This document shows, piece after piece, positions 1 to 8,254 of a stretch of 50,755 nucleotides of DNA. Source of the stretch: JANOAR01 sp031411235 (GTDB taxonomy: Bacteria; Verrucomicrobiota; Verrucomicrobiia; Verrucomicrobiales; Verrucomicrobiaceae); contig JANOAR010000232.1 of NCBI GenBank assembly GCA_031411235.1, positions 1 to 50,755 of the forward strand, given 5' to 3'. Position 1 is the first letter of the stretch. Every line of letters begins with the position of its first letter. The position numbers and the translations under genes are program-made. The notes beneath the pieces are model-generated. The model saw only the letters and a list, made by a program, of their open reading frames with translations, was not told where the DNA came from and searched no databases.

Positions 1-269
1 GCAACGCGAGGCTCGGCTTTGGGGCCTTCGGTGGGTTCGGGTTTGGGCTTCGGAGTGGGTTTGGCCTTGGGCTCGTCGTTGGTCTCTGTCGAAGGCTTAG
101 GCTTGGTGGTAGCCTTGTGTTCATCGTCTGTTTCAGTCGTGGCTTTGGGCTTGGACTTCGCTTTAGCTTTAGATGAAGTCGCTGCTTTGGACTTCGACGA
201 TGTTTGGGCTTGTGCTATGTTACCCTGCATCAGCAACGCGATGAAGGTCAAGCCGACGCACAGATGCAT
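1..269 (-). CDS. Lys/Pro-rich secreted protein, 3' end off the left edge
   Basis: Read on the minus strand from ATG at 269, the frame stays open to base 1 (89 codons), so the gene is truncated by the window. The first ~21 residues are a plausible Sec signal peptide (hydrophobic core FIALLM, then NIAQAQ with an AxA-type cleavage site). The rest is low complexity: Lys, Pro, Thr, Ala and Glu in runs such as SKAKAKSKPKA and KPTPKPKPEP. This resembles an extended, positively charged cell-wall or periplasmic linker. Any C-terminal domain lies outside the window. The opposite strand is open too, but only as a Gly/Leu/Val shadow of this repeat. Function unknown. Confidence 0.6.
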   Translation of the reverse strand, partial: MHLCVGLTFIALLMQGNIAQAQTSSKSKAATSSKAKAKSKPKATTETDDEHKATTKPKPSTETNDEPKAKPTPKPKPEPTEGPKAEPRV

Positions 270-290
270 GAGCGGACGCCACCGAGGCAG

Positions 291-420
291 GAACCCCGTT
301 GGGGTTCGCCCTTCAGTCTTTGTGCGCGTGGGACTGCCGACCCAGGGTAGCCCAGGGCTATTTTCTTCAACGCCTTTGCCGTTGGGATGCGAGGGAAGAG
401 CGAAGGAAGAAGCGTTCATG
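291..420. repeat. Palindromic intergenic repeat
   Basis: Bases 291-307 form a perfect hairpin, GAACCCC-GTT-GGGGTTC. It is followed by a near-direct repeat (CCCAGGGTA then GCCCAGGGC, about 350-360) and by AACGCCTTTGCCGTTGGG (about 369-388), itself partly palindromic. Such blocks look like the dispersed intergenic repeats I associate with Verrucomicrobiota and Planctomycetota genomes. That assignment is from memory and would need other copies in the same genome. The 270-535 gap holds no convincing gene. Confidence 0.35.
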
Positions 421-535
421 GGTCTTTGTGGGGTTGGACTTGATACGCTTCGGAATGAGAGAAGAAAAAAATCGCCGCTAAGCCGAGTCGCCATCAGAGC
501 GGCAGATGCTGCACAGCAGCTATACCAAACAGCCC

Positions 536-1252
536 TCACGCATTCGGGTGCGTGCCCAGTTCGGCCCACCATTCGCGGGCGATCTTGAAGAAGTCTTCGA
601 GAGCAATTTTGGCGGTGGGGAAGGCGGTGTCCACCATCCAATAGATGGCTAGCAGCCAAGCGACGGCATTGACGGCAACGAGCACAGCACAGAACATCTC
701 GACCCAGCGAGGCCAGGTTTTCAGGTAGCCTGCGGTGTCGATGGAGTTGCGGTAGATGCGCTGGGTGAAGACGGTGGCACAGGCCGACCAGAGGCGCGGC
801 GGGAAGAAGATGAAGCCCCAGAATATCTTGGCGGCGGTGGCTCCGGCGCGGTGGGCTTCCGGCACTTTTTCATAGTCGCGGTATCGAACGACGCGACGCC
901 GTGGGGCGATGGGGTTGGTGGTTTTGGAGACGGTGCCTTTGTCGAGAAATCTCACGACGGGGCGCAGCCATTGCAGCCAGCGGGGGGCTCGGTCGAAGAC
1001 TTCAGGCTCGGGATCAGCAGGGCGTAGTTCGGGGAGTTCGCCGACGGGTATCCAGTCGGCAGAGCCTGCGCGGCAGACGCGCTCGCTGGGCTGCATGGAG
1101 CCGTAGGCGAGGTAGTTGCGGATTTCGTCCAGCGTGCAGGGGCCATGGGATTTGCCATGGCGCGAGATGTAGAATTCCGAGCTATGGGCATCGCTCGCGT
1201 CATCCTCGGTATAGGATGTTGCGGATGGAGAATAAACAGCGTTGGAATTCAT
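536..1252 (-). CDS. GYF_2-domain membrane protein
   Basis: 238 residues. Residues ~25-75 match the bacterial GYF_2 pattern: YISRHGKSHGPCTLDEIRNYL, then a G..QPSERVCRAG..DWIPVGELP segment with the typical conserved Trp. A basic linker follows, then a hydrophobic stretch near residues 185-210 (CAVLVAVNAVAWLLAIYWMV) that should cross the membrane. GYF_2 domains are thought to bind proline-rich peptides and often sit at the N terminus of bacterial membrane proteins. It starts 9 bases after the kinase gene ends, on the same strand, so the two are probably co-transcribed. A signalling partnership with the kinase is an inference. Confidence 0.75.
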   Translation of the reverse strand: MNSNAVYSPSATSYTEDDASDAHSSEFYISRHGKSHGPCTLDEIRNYLAYGSMQPSERVCRAGSADWIPVGELPELRPADPEPEVFDRAPRWLQWLRPVVRFLDKGTVSKTTNPIAPRRRVVRYRDYEKVPEAHRAGATAAKIFWGFIFFPPRLWSACATVFTQRIYRNSIDTAGYLKTWPRWVEMFCAVLVAVNAVAWLLAIYWMVDTAFPTAKIALEDFFKIAREWWAELGTHPNA

Positions 1253-1261
1253 GCGATGTCG

Positions 1262-3793
1262 CTACTGAAGGGCCTTTCGCGCCAGTACGCAACGAAAGCC
1301 GATAGTGTTACGCTTGGTTCCTGAGGGCAGTGGGATGCGCACGGAGGAGAGAGCTTCATCGGCGGTGGCGGTGCGCCAGTTACCCCCGCGTGTGGTGGCG
1401 AGTGGGCCGGAGGGGTTGGGTTGCGCTCCTGGCTTGGGCTTCTCAAAGTCGGTGTCGATCCATTCGGAAACGTTGCCGCCGAGGCCGCAGATGCCGCGCC
1501 CATTGGGCGGCAAACTGCTCACGGGGGCAGTAAAGGGCGCTTGGTCGATGTAGCCTGCGATGATGTTGTCGAGCCCAGCTTTTTTTGCGGCTTCCATGTC
1601 GGCGAGGTTATCCACGCGGTTGGGTGGTGGCCACTCGAAGCCCCAGGGAAAGAAGACACCGCGCACGCGGCCATTGCGACTCGCGGGGTCTTCGCCACGC
1701 TCCAGTGGCAAGCCGGCGGCGCGGCTCCATTCCTCGTCGGTGGGTAGGCGGTAATAGTCTTCGGGGCTGATGAGGCCTTGCTCTTGTTCGAGCTTGGTGA
1801 GCCAAGCACAGAAGGCTCGTGCCTCGTCGCGATCCACGCCGACAATAGGTTGCGTGCCATTTTTTCCCGTATCATCCACGGGCGGCGGCACACGTTTGCT
1901 GTTGTTCTTGGCATAGTCTTGGTAGTCGCGGCGACGTGTCTCCCAGGCGGCCATGAGGACTTCCCCGAGCGGCTGGAATCTCATGCCGAGCGAGTTTTTC
2001 CACTCGCGGCCATAGGTGACACCACGGCGCTTTTCCATGTCGGCGTAGAGTTCGAGAATTTCGCCTTCCTTCACATCGCCTTCGAGGACGATGACGGTGA
2101 AATTATCCCCGCGCAGCTCGAACTCCGAAGGGCCAGAACGCACGCGCGGCAGCTCCAGTGGCGTGGTGCCGAGGAGTTCATCGTGCTGATACACTTTCAC
2201 GTTCGGCGGCTGGGTCTTGATGGTGACGATGCCGTAGGTTTGGCGGGCGACGCGGAGGTAGAAGGCCTGCCAGTCTTTGTCATTGCTGGTGGGTTCGGGT
2301 TCGCGCCCATCGGGGATGTCATCGGTGCTGCCCTTGGTATCGACGAAGTAGAAGGGGTCGATCTCATAGTGGTGCTCCTGGCTCATGGCTCCCTCGCTGC
2401 GATCTTTGTCGGTAAGCCAATAGCGGAAGGAGTCGGCATCGCTGCGAGGCACCACGACGATGAAGGCGGCTTCCTTGTCCTTGCCATCCTGGAAGCGCAC
2501 AACCTTGCCCTCGAAGGGGCGATCTGCCGCTTCGACGTACTTGCGAAAGTCCGTCATCGCGACGGGCTGCGGCGTCACTTGGCCACCTTGTTTGGGGATG
2601 AAGTTCATGCCCAAGCTATTCGTCCACCGCTGGCCTATTTGCGGCAGGCGCGAGGTCTCTAACTTTAAATCATAGACCACAGGCCGATCTCCATCGGTGG
2701 TGTGCTCCAGTTCGTAGTGCTTGTAGCCAGCGAGGCGCAACTCATAGAGCGTGGGGATACCTTCAGCAGGGTTCAGCTCCAGTGGAGTCTCGCCGAGCTT
2801 GTCCTCGCCAGCGAAGACGGCGGCTTTGGGCGGTGCGCTGCGAATGGTGAGCAGGGGCTTGGCCTGCTGCTGCACGGCAAGCACACCTCCACGGCGCTGA
2901 GCCTTAGCGATCCACATACCGACGCCCACGAGCAGCAGCGAAGCAATGGCTGCACCCGCGATCCAGGTTTTCCTACGCGTCGAGGGCAGCGCCTCGCCAC
3001 GCAGCGCGAGCGTCATCTCATGGGCGCTCTCGTAGCGCTGGCTCGCCTTGGGCGCACAGGCCTTGCAGATGACGCGGTGCAATCGCTGCCACAGATCTAG
3101 CTTGCCCACGCTCTCGCGGAAGGAGGGGATGTCGGGGAAGTCGAGGCGATCTTTGCCCGTACTCGCTTCATATAAAACCATGCCGAGGCTGAACACATCC
3201 GAGGCGGCTGAACCGGGGCCTTCCGGCGCAACGAAGCCCTCGGTGCCGACGAAGGTCAACTGCCCCAGAAGCGCCACAAGGCCCAGGTCGGCGAGTTTGC
3301 ACTCACCGTTGACGAAGACCAAGTTGGACGGCTTCACGTCACGATGGATGAGCTTGCTCTCATGCAGGTAATGCAACCCCTCGGCAAGATTCGCACCAAA
3401 CTTCAAAACATCTGCCGCAGGCAGCCGCCCATCGCGGCGCATCTGTGCGCCGAGCGTGTGAGGCCTATACGTGGCGGGATCAATAGCGCGGCCAGTGGAG
3501 AGGTCGTCGGCCAGCTCCATGATGTAATAATAAAAGCCCTCGGTATCGCTGCGCCCGACCTGGAGCACAGAGACGAGGCCGGGATGCTTGCGCGAGACAG
3601 GCTCGTAGTGCTTCACCGCCTCGAACTCGCGCTCGAAGGCCTCGGGCTGCTCATAGTCCTCGCGCCAGACGACTTTCACCGCGCGATAAGCCCCCGTGAC
3701 ACTACGCGCCAGCCACACCTCGCCGAAGGCACCACGCGCAATCATGCGCAAGGTCTCATGGTCACGGATGGCGGGTGGGGGGCGGGAGGTCAT
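1262..3793 (-). CDS. Ser/Thr protein kinase with PEGA repeats and a formylglycine-enzyme-like domain
   Basis: About 840 residues. Counting from an upstream ATG at 3802, the kinase domain has a Gly loop (IARGAFGEVW, 21-30), Lys43, the HRDVKPSN catalytic loop (153-160) and a DLG in place of DFG at 172-174. A membrane segment lies at ~280-299. Two PEGA-type repeats follow (SAPPKAAVF...GETPLEL and TQPPNVKVY...GTTPLEL). The C-terminal ~250 residues resemble the FGE-sulfatase (SUMF1) fold, with RLPTDEEW, GGNVSEWI, RGGNW and IGFRCVL. A partial second FGE-like segment lies between the PEGA repeats. The kinase should be cytoplasmic and the sensor part periplasmic. I prefer ATG 3793 because ATG 3802 lies inside a tandem repeat. 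Confidence 0.85.
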   Translation of the reverse strand: MTSRPPPAIRDHETLRMIARGAFGEVWLARSVTGAYRAVKVVWREDYEQPEAFEREFEAVKHYEPVSRKHPGLVSVLQVGRSDTEGFYYYIMELADDLSTGRAIDPATYRPHTLGAQMRRDGRLPAADVLKFGANLAEGLHYLHESKLIHRDVKPSNLVFVNGECKLADLGLVALLGQLTFVGTEGFVAPEGPGSAASDVFSLGMVLYEASTGKDRLDFPDIPSFRESVGKLDLWQRLHRVICKACAPKASQRYESAHEMTLALRGEALPSTRRKTWIAGAAIASLLLVGVGMWIAKAQRRGGVLAVQQQAKPLLTIRSAPPKAAVFAGEDKLGETPLELNPAEGIPTLYELRLAGYKHYELEHTTDGDRPVVYDLKLETSRLPQIGQRWTNSLGMNFIPKQGGQVTPQPVAMTDFRKYVEAADRPFEGKVVRFQDGKDKEAAFIVVVPRSDADSFRYWLTDKDRSEGAMSQEHHYEIDPFYFVDTKGSTDDIPDGREPEPTSNDKDWQAFYLRVARQTYGIVTIKTQPPNVKVYQHDELLGTTPLELPRVRSGPSEFELRGDNFTVIVLEGDVKEGEILELYADMEKRRGVTYGREWKNSLGMRFQPLGEVLMAAWETRRRDYQDYAKNNSKRVPPPVDDTGKNGTQPIVGVDRDEARAFCAWLTKLEQEQGLISPEDYYRLPTDEEWSRAAGLPLERGEDPASRNGRVRGVFFPWGFEWPPPNRVDNLADMEAAKKAGLDNIIAGYIDQAPFTAPVSSLPPNGRGICGLGGNVSEWIDTDFEKPKPGAQPNPSGPLATTRGGNWRTATADEALSSVRIPLPSGTKRNTIGFRCVLARKALQ

Positions 3794-3796
3794 AGG

Positions 3797-3819
3797 GAAC
3801 ATCGAACATCGAACATCGA
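3797..3819. repeat. AACATCG tandem repeat (3 units)
   Basis: Three perfect 7-base units AACATCG occupy 3798-3818, directly upstream of the kinase start. A degenerate copy, TTCGATGTTGAATGTT on the plus strand, lies near 3978-3993. The two copies bracket the relic gene fragment at 3896-3973. Confidence 0.7.
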
Positions 3820-3895
3820 AGTGGGGATGTTTAGCGAAGGTTGAGGCGTTTGGAAATGGAAGAGCAAAATAGGATAGGAAGAATCGAGGCTAGGG

Positions 3896-3973
3896 TTAAA
3901 CTGGCAGCTTGGTGGTGAGAGCCTTGCGCTGGACTGTGCGAACGCTGGCGACAAAGATGCGGATCAGTTCCAC
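3896..3973 (-). pseudogene. C-terminal relic of a four-helix-bundle (S23/IVP-like) protein
   Basis: The minus strand from 3973 to a TAA at 3896 reads VELIRIFVASVRTVQRKALT followed by TKLPV. This closely resembles the usual C terminus of the small four-helix-bundle proteins related to 23S rRNA intervening-sequence proteins (pattern ELxxIFxASVxTxR). No start codon or N-terminal three helices can be found upstream, where the AACATCG-type repeat is reached. I read it as a decayed fragment. The rest of the 3820-4001 gap shows no other gene. Confidence 0.45.
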
Positions 3974-4001
3974 TTTGTTCGATGTTGAATGTTCTTCCCC
4001 C

Positions 4002-4772
4002 TTACTTTTTCACCGGTTTATCAAATGTCATGTAGGTCATGCCAGTCGAGTCTTTGGTATTGGGGTCAAAGGATTCGATGCGCATCTCTTTTGGCGCATA
4101 GACCTTGTCCACTTTTTGCAATGACTTCACTTGGTAGCGCTTGATGAGGTTGCCTGTTTTTTTGTCCCAGCCTTCCATTTTGGCCATGCCGCCGCTGTCT
4201 TGATGCACCCAGATGTCCACGTAGCCGTAGGGGCCGCGCGCGTCGGGGGTCTTCACTCTTACTTTCCAGGCCTTGCCTGCGCCAATGCCCAGGCCCTCTT
4301 CGCCGAGCAGTTCAGCCTGCTCCCAGTAGAGGAAGCGTAGGGAGAGGTCTTCATAGTTGAGGTCGAAGCCGAGCACCTTGTCACTGTAGCGTTCCAGGGC
4401 CACTTCAGCAGCGCCACCGGGCTTGACTTCACGCAGCGTGGGCGGCGAGGTGCTGAGGTCGAGACGGACGATTTGCTTTTGATCGGGAAATAAAAAGCTG
4501 ATCATTTTTTGCTCCATCGTCAGGATGAACCGGGCCGTGTTGCCTCCGTTGTCGCGGAGCTTGCCTGGAAGCTTGTTGTCTTGCAGCGCATAACTGAGGC
4601 GCACGAGGCGCATGATCTCCTCGGCGGTGACGGGGCCTTCACTGCCGTTGTCCAAAACCCCAGCGCGTGGTGGGGCCTCAGCCTTGCGGACTTCCTCGGC
4701 GCAGGCAGCGGAGTTGGAGAAAACAAACGCCAGCATGGCAGCCAGCCCGGTGAGAATGAGAGAACGCTTCAT
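4002..4772 (-). CDS. LolA-like outer-membrane lipoprotein-sorting protein
   Basis: 256 residues from ATG 4772 (an upstream in-frame ATG at 4829 would put 19 charged residues before the signal peptide). The N terminus MKRSLILTGLAAMLAFVFSN ending in SAACAEE is a Sec signal. The mature part has the beta-sheet-rich pattern of the LolA/LppX-like fold annotated as outer membrane lipoprotein-sorting protein: ARFILTMEQKMISFLFPDQK, GFDLNYEDLSLRFLYWEQ, AWKVRVKTPD, YVDIWVHQDSGGMAKMEGWD. It should act in the periplasm by carrying or binding acyl chains. It is divergent from the exporter gene at 4938; a shared lipid-trafficking role is only a guess. Confidence 0.65.
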   Translation of the reverse strand: MKRSLILTGLAAMLAFVFSNSAACAEEVRKAEAPPRAGVLDNGSEGPVTAEEIMRLVRLSYALQDNKLPGKLRDNGGNTARFILTMEQKMISFLFPDQKQIVRLDLSTSPPTLREVKPGGAAEVALERYSDKVLGFDLNYEDLSLRFLYWEQAELLGEEGLGIGAGKAWKVRVKTPDARGPYGYVDIWVHQDSGGMAKMEGWDKKTGNLIKRYQVKSLQKVDKVYAPKEMRIESFDPNTKDSTGMTYMTFDKPVKK

Positions 4773-4937
4773 GGAATAGGCCGTGTCCCGGTGCGGGTCA
4801 CGTTCAAGGCGCTCATCGTGCGGTAACATTGGCCCGGTGGCAAGGGCGGAGCGTGCCCGGCACAGCTATCCTATGGGGCAGACATTAGCGACTTGCTCGC
4901 TTGTATCGAAGCCGTTGCGGTCTGAACACTGCAAGCC

Positions 4938-6794
4938 ATGACGCCACCTGCCGACACCGCCGTCCAGACACCTTCGCCGTTACCGCGATTGCTTATTTTT
5001 GCCCGTGCGCACTGGCGCATCGCAACGCTTCAGCTTTCCCTGGCAGTGCTAGGCACCTCGCTGGTGCTGGTGTTCCCTGGGGTCACACAGTGGTTCATCG
5101 ACGACATCATTCCTCAGCGCCGCTCGGCCATGATCCCCTGGGCTGTGGGCATGACGCTGCTGGCATTCTTGGGCCGCGAGTTTTTGTTTTATCTGCGCAC
5201 GCGGGTGAATAGCGTCTTCGAGCAACGGATGATCTTTGACCTGCGGGGGCAACTGCATCGCAAGATCGCGCACATGCCGATGGCGTGGTTCGACAACCAG
5301 AGCACAGGCGACATCCTCACCCGCATGGCGGACGATGTGCCTGCGACGCAGCGCATCATTTTGGAAGGCATCGAGCAAGGGGTGACGGCAGTGATGCAGG
5401 TGCTCATTGTCGGCACGGTGATGGTGATGACGAACTCAGCGCTGGCCCTGGTCATCATGCTGCCGACGCCACTGCTCGCAGCGGGCGGCTGGATTTATAA
5501 TCGCCTGCTCTCCCCTCGTGCGAAGCTGGCCCGCGAGGCGAGCAGCGGGATGAATGCGATGCTCTTCGACACCATCGCCGGCATTCGCCAGATCAAGAGT
5601 TACACCTTTGAAAACGAGCAGCAGGCGCACTTCAATGCCTCCAGCACTCGCCTGCAAACGGTGCAAAAGCAGCTCATGGCAGCGGCAGCTCTGTATGGCC
5701 CGCTGATGAGTTTTATCGGCAGTCTGGGCTTGGTGCTGCTGCTGGCCGTGGGCGCAGCATGGTGCATCCGCGATGCTGCCGCGCTGGCGGAGCTGGTGAA
5801 GGGGCAGATGAATGTGCTGGATGGACTTTCGCCCCCACAACTGGCCGAGGCGGCGGGGCTGATGACGCCGGGCAAGCTAACCAAGTTCATGTTACTCATC
5901 GGGCTCTTCTATGAACCCATCACGCGCTTGCATGGGGTGAACCAAACGATGCTCGGTGGCATGGCCTCAGCACGCCGGGTGTTCGCTGTGCTCGATGAGG
6001 GCGGCGATGAAAATCTGGATGTGGGCGAGATGCTCCATGACGCCCAGGGCGACATCGTTTTCGACGACGTGACCTTCGCCTACTCGGGGCGCTCGCCTGC
6101 GGTTAGTGGGCTGCATTTGCGCATCCATCCCAGGCAAACGGTTGCCATCGTGGGTGGCACGGGTTCGGGCAAATCGACGACCTTCCAACTCCTCGCACGC
6201 TTCTATGACCCGCAAAGCGGCAGCATCTCATTCGATGGCAAGCGGCTCACCTCGTATGCCAAGGCCAGCCTGCGCGATGCCCTTGGCTATGTCACTCAGG
6301 ATGCCTTTCTCTTCGCAGGCAGCGTGCGTGATAATCTGCTGCTGGGCAAGCCGACCGCGACGGATGTGGAGCTGTGGGATGCTCTGCGCCAAGCCTGCGC
6401 GGAGGACTTCGTGCAACGCCTCGCGGGTGGCCTGGATGAGTCGGTGGGCGAGCGCGGCATGAGGCTCAGTGGCGGCGAGCGGCAGCGCCTTGGCATGGCG
6501 CGTGCCTTTTTGAAAAACGCACCCGTGCTGATGCTCGATGAGGCCACCTCGGCAGTGGATACCAAGTCGGAACATTTGATCCAAAAAGCCATCACTAAGC
6601 TGCGGCAAAACCGCACCTGCCTGATCATCGCCCACCGGCTCTCAACCGTAGTCACAGCAGACCAAATCTATGTGATGAAACAAGGCGAAGTCATCGCGCA
6701 CGGCACCCATACTGAGTTGATCGAGAGCTGCCCCTACTACGCCGAGCTAGCAGCGCTGGCGTTTGAGACCGGGCCGAAGCAGGTGGCTCATTGA
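4938..6794 (+). CDS. MsbA-type ABC exporter (fused permease and ATPase)
   Basis: 618 residues. The N-terminal ~340 residues hold an ABC transmembrane domain of type 1 exporters, with the typical DIxTRMADDVPATQRII and GIRQIKSYTFENEQQAHFN segments. The nucleotide-binding domain has Walker A GGTGSGKST (from ~406), Q-loop YVTQDAFLFAGSVRDN, signature LSGGERQR, Walker B VLMLDEATSAVD and switch His in IAHRLST. All catalytic residues are present, so it should work as a homodimer exporting lipids, peptides or drugs. There is an extra stretch (about residues 275-315, LAELVKGQMNVLDGLSPPQL and on) between the last two membrane helices. Substrate unknown. Confidence 0.92.
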   Translation: MTPPADTAVQTPSPLPRLLIFARAHWRIATLQLSLAVLGTSLVLVFPGVTQWFIDDIIPQRRSAMIPWAVGMTLLAFLGREFLFYLRTRVNSVFEQRMIFDLRGQLHRKIAHMPMAWFDNQSTGDILTRMADDVPATQRIILEGIEQGVTAVMQVLIVGTVMVMTNSALALVIMLPTPLLAAGGWIYNRLLSPRAKLAREASSGMNAMLFDTIAGIRQIKSYTFENEQQAHFNASSTRLQTVQKQLMAAAALYGPLMSFIGSLGLVLLLAVGAAWCIRDAAALAELVKGQMNVLDGLSPPQLAEAAGLMTPGKLTKFMLLIGLFYEPITRLHGVNQTMLGGMASARRVFAVLDEGGDENLDVGEMLHDAQGDIVFDDVTFAYSGRSPAVSGLHLRIHPRQTVAIVGGTGSGKSTTFQLLARFYDPQSGSISFDGKRLTSYAKASLRDALGYVTQDAFLFAGSVRDNLLLGKPTATDVELWDALRQACAEDFVQRLAGGLDESVGERGMRLSGGERQRLGMARAFLKNAPVLMLDEATSAVDTKSEHLIQKAITKLRQNRTCLIIAHRLSTVVTADQIYVMKQGEVIAHGTHTELIESCPYYAELAALAFETGPKQVAH

Positions 6795-6808
6795 CACGGT
6801 TTTCGGGG

Positions 6809-8230
6809 TCAAGGCCAGACTCTAGCCACGCCTGCAAGCTGGTGAGGCATGGCGTTCAGCTTTGATCGGGTGCCGTCGGTGGACTTGGCGACTAGGCTGG
6901 TGGCCATGACTTCGACGGCGGAGCGCAGGCGTTTTTCGTCGGGATGAAGTTGGCTGAGGGTGAGCAGTTCAGGCAGGGCTTCAACGGTGATGCCCATCGT
7001 ATCGAACTCATCGAGCAGGGTCTTGATGGCGGGCATGAGCATCGCGTCGATCTCACCTCGCTGGTCGGCAGGGAGGACGCTGGCGAGGTCGCCAAGGGCA
7101 CGCAGGATGATGACGTGATAGACACTGCGGGCGTTGTGGGAATCGACCCAACGGCCATTGGGGGCCTGACCGGGAGCGACGCCGACGCGAAGCTTTTTGA
7201 GAGCGCTGTCGCGATACTTGATGTCGTTGGTCGCCTTGAAGGCGTGGGCGAGTAAGGACACGGAGAAGGCGTTGTAGTTGAAGTTCGCCACACATGGCTG
7301 GGCGAGCGCCCAGTCGGCAGCGCGGAGTCCGGCACTTGTCCAATCGCCGTTGGCATACGTTTCGCCCGCCGTGATAAGCGCAGTACCGCAGAGTCCCGTA
7401 TCGAACTGGCTGCCGCCACCGGAATCGGCGATGAGGATCCAGCCATCGCGAATCTGGGTGCTAGGGTCTTTGATTTCCCGATTGATCATGTCGCCAAAAC
7501 GGATGTTTTTACCGCGCAAATCGGGAAACGGAAACAGGCCACTGGGTTGCTGCAAGCGGAGCAAAATCTGCACGCACCCTGTGGCGAGCGCGTCGATGTC
7601 GGGCAAGGACTCGGGCATATGCTTTTGCACAAAAGGTCGGATGTCGCACATGCCTGTCAGCACGTAAGCATAGAGCCGTAGCATCTGATCGGGCAAGGGT
7701 TCGCCCTTGGCGAGCTGGCGCACTTTCGAGCCTTCGGCTTTCAGTGCGTTGACGAACAACCGTGTGGCCTCGGCTTCCGTAATGGGATGCGCCACGGTCT
7801 TTGTGCCCGGACGACGACCATCGGGAACGCCAGCCTGATCACCGAGCACCCCGATCATCTCAGCGGTGACGCCTCGGACTTGCAGTGGATCGTCGGCAGC
7901 CATGGCGGCAGCTAGCTTAGTGCCCGTGGCCTTTAGCTGCTCAAGCATTGCTGCGGTAGGATGAAACAGTGGCTGGCCTGCCATCGACCAGCCGCCTGGA
8001 GCGATACCCACCTTGGTCTCGATCACCCGCAATTTTTCATCATCGCCAGTGCCATTACTAAAGGCGGCTTTCAGTTCCCTCGCCGTCTTATCCACCGCAC
8101 TAACAAGCGCTTTGTCATTATGCTCGCGAGCGATCTGCATGGCCATGTGCAGTCGTGAGGTGGCTTCATCGGAAGTGATGGTAGCGGCGCTAGCGGAGCA
8201 CCCGATGAGCAGCAGTGGTATAAGTCGCAT
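6809..8230 (-). CDS. Alpha-helical secreted protein, possible lipoprotein
   Basis: 473 residues. The N terminus MRLIPLLLIGCSASAATITS is short but hydrophobic; LIGC could be a lipobox, or ASA-A a signal peptidase I site. Much of the rest looks like an all-helical toroid, with repeated AxxLFxxAL, YAYVLTGMCDI and LRAADWALAQPCVANFNYNAFSVSLL segments as in alpha/alpha-barrel hydrolase or terpene-cyclase-like folds. No catalytic motif was recognised. It is the last gene of the leftward sigma-factor operon, 24 bases after the Spy-like gene, so it may belong to an envelope-stress or degradation regulon. Confidence 0.7.
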   Translation of the reverse strand: MRLIPLLLIGCSASAATITSDEATSRLHMAMQIAREHNDKALVSAVDKTARELKAAFSNGTGDDEKLRVIETKVGIAPGGWSMAGQPLFHPTAAMLEQLKATGTKLAAAMAADDPLQVRGVTAEMIGVLGDQAGVPDGRRPGTKTVAHPITEAEATRLFVNALKAEGSKVRQLAKGEPLPDQMLRLYAYVLTGMCDIRPFVQKHMPESLPDIDALATGCVQILLRLQQPSGLFPFPDLRGKNIRFGDMINREIKDPSTQIRDGWILIADSGGGSQFDTGLCGTALITAGETYANGDWTSAGLRAADWALAQPCVANFNYNAFSVSLLAHAFKATNDIKYRDSALKKLRVGVAPGQAPNGRWVDSHNARSVYHVIILRALGDLASVLPADQRGEIDAMLMPAIKTLLDEFDTMGITVEALPELLTLSQLHPDEKRLRSAVEVMATSLVAKSTDGTRSKLNAMPHQLAGVARVWP

Positions 8231-8254
8231 GGTGAGGGGGTGATAAGTGAACGA

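Noticed and set aside
1778..2662. 294-codon plus-strand frame inside the kinase gene
   Set aside because: The kinase on the opposite strand has clear domain motifs across the same region; this frame does not.
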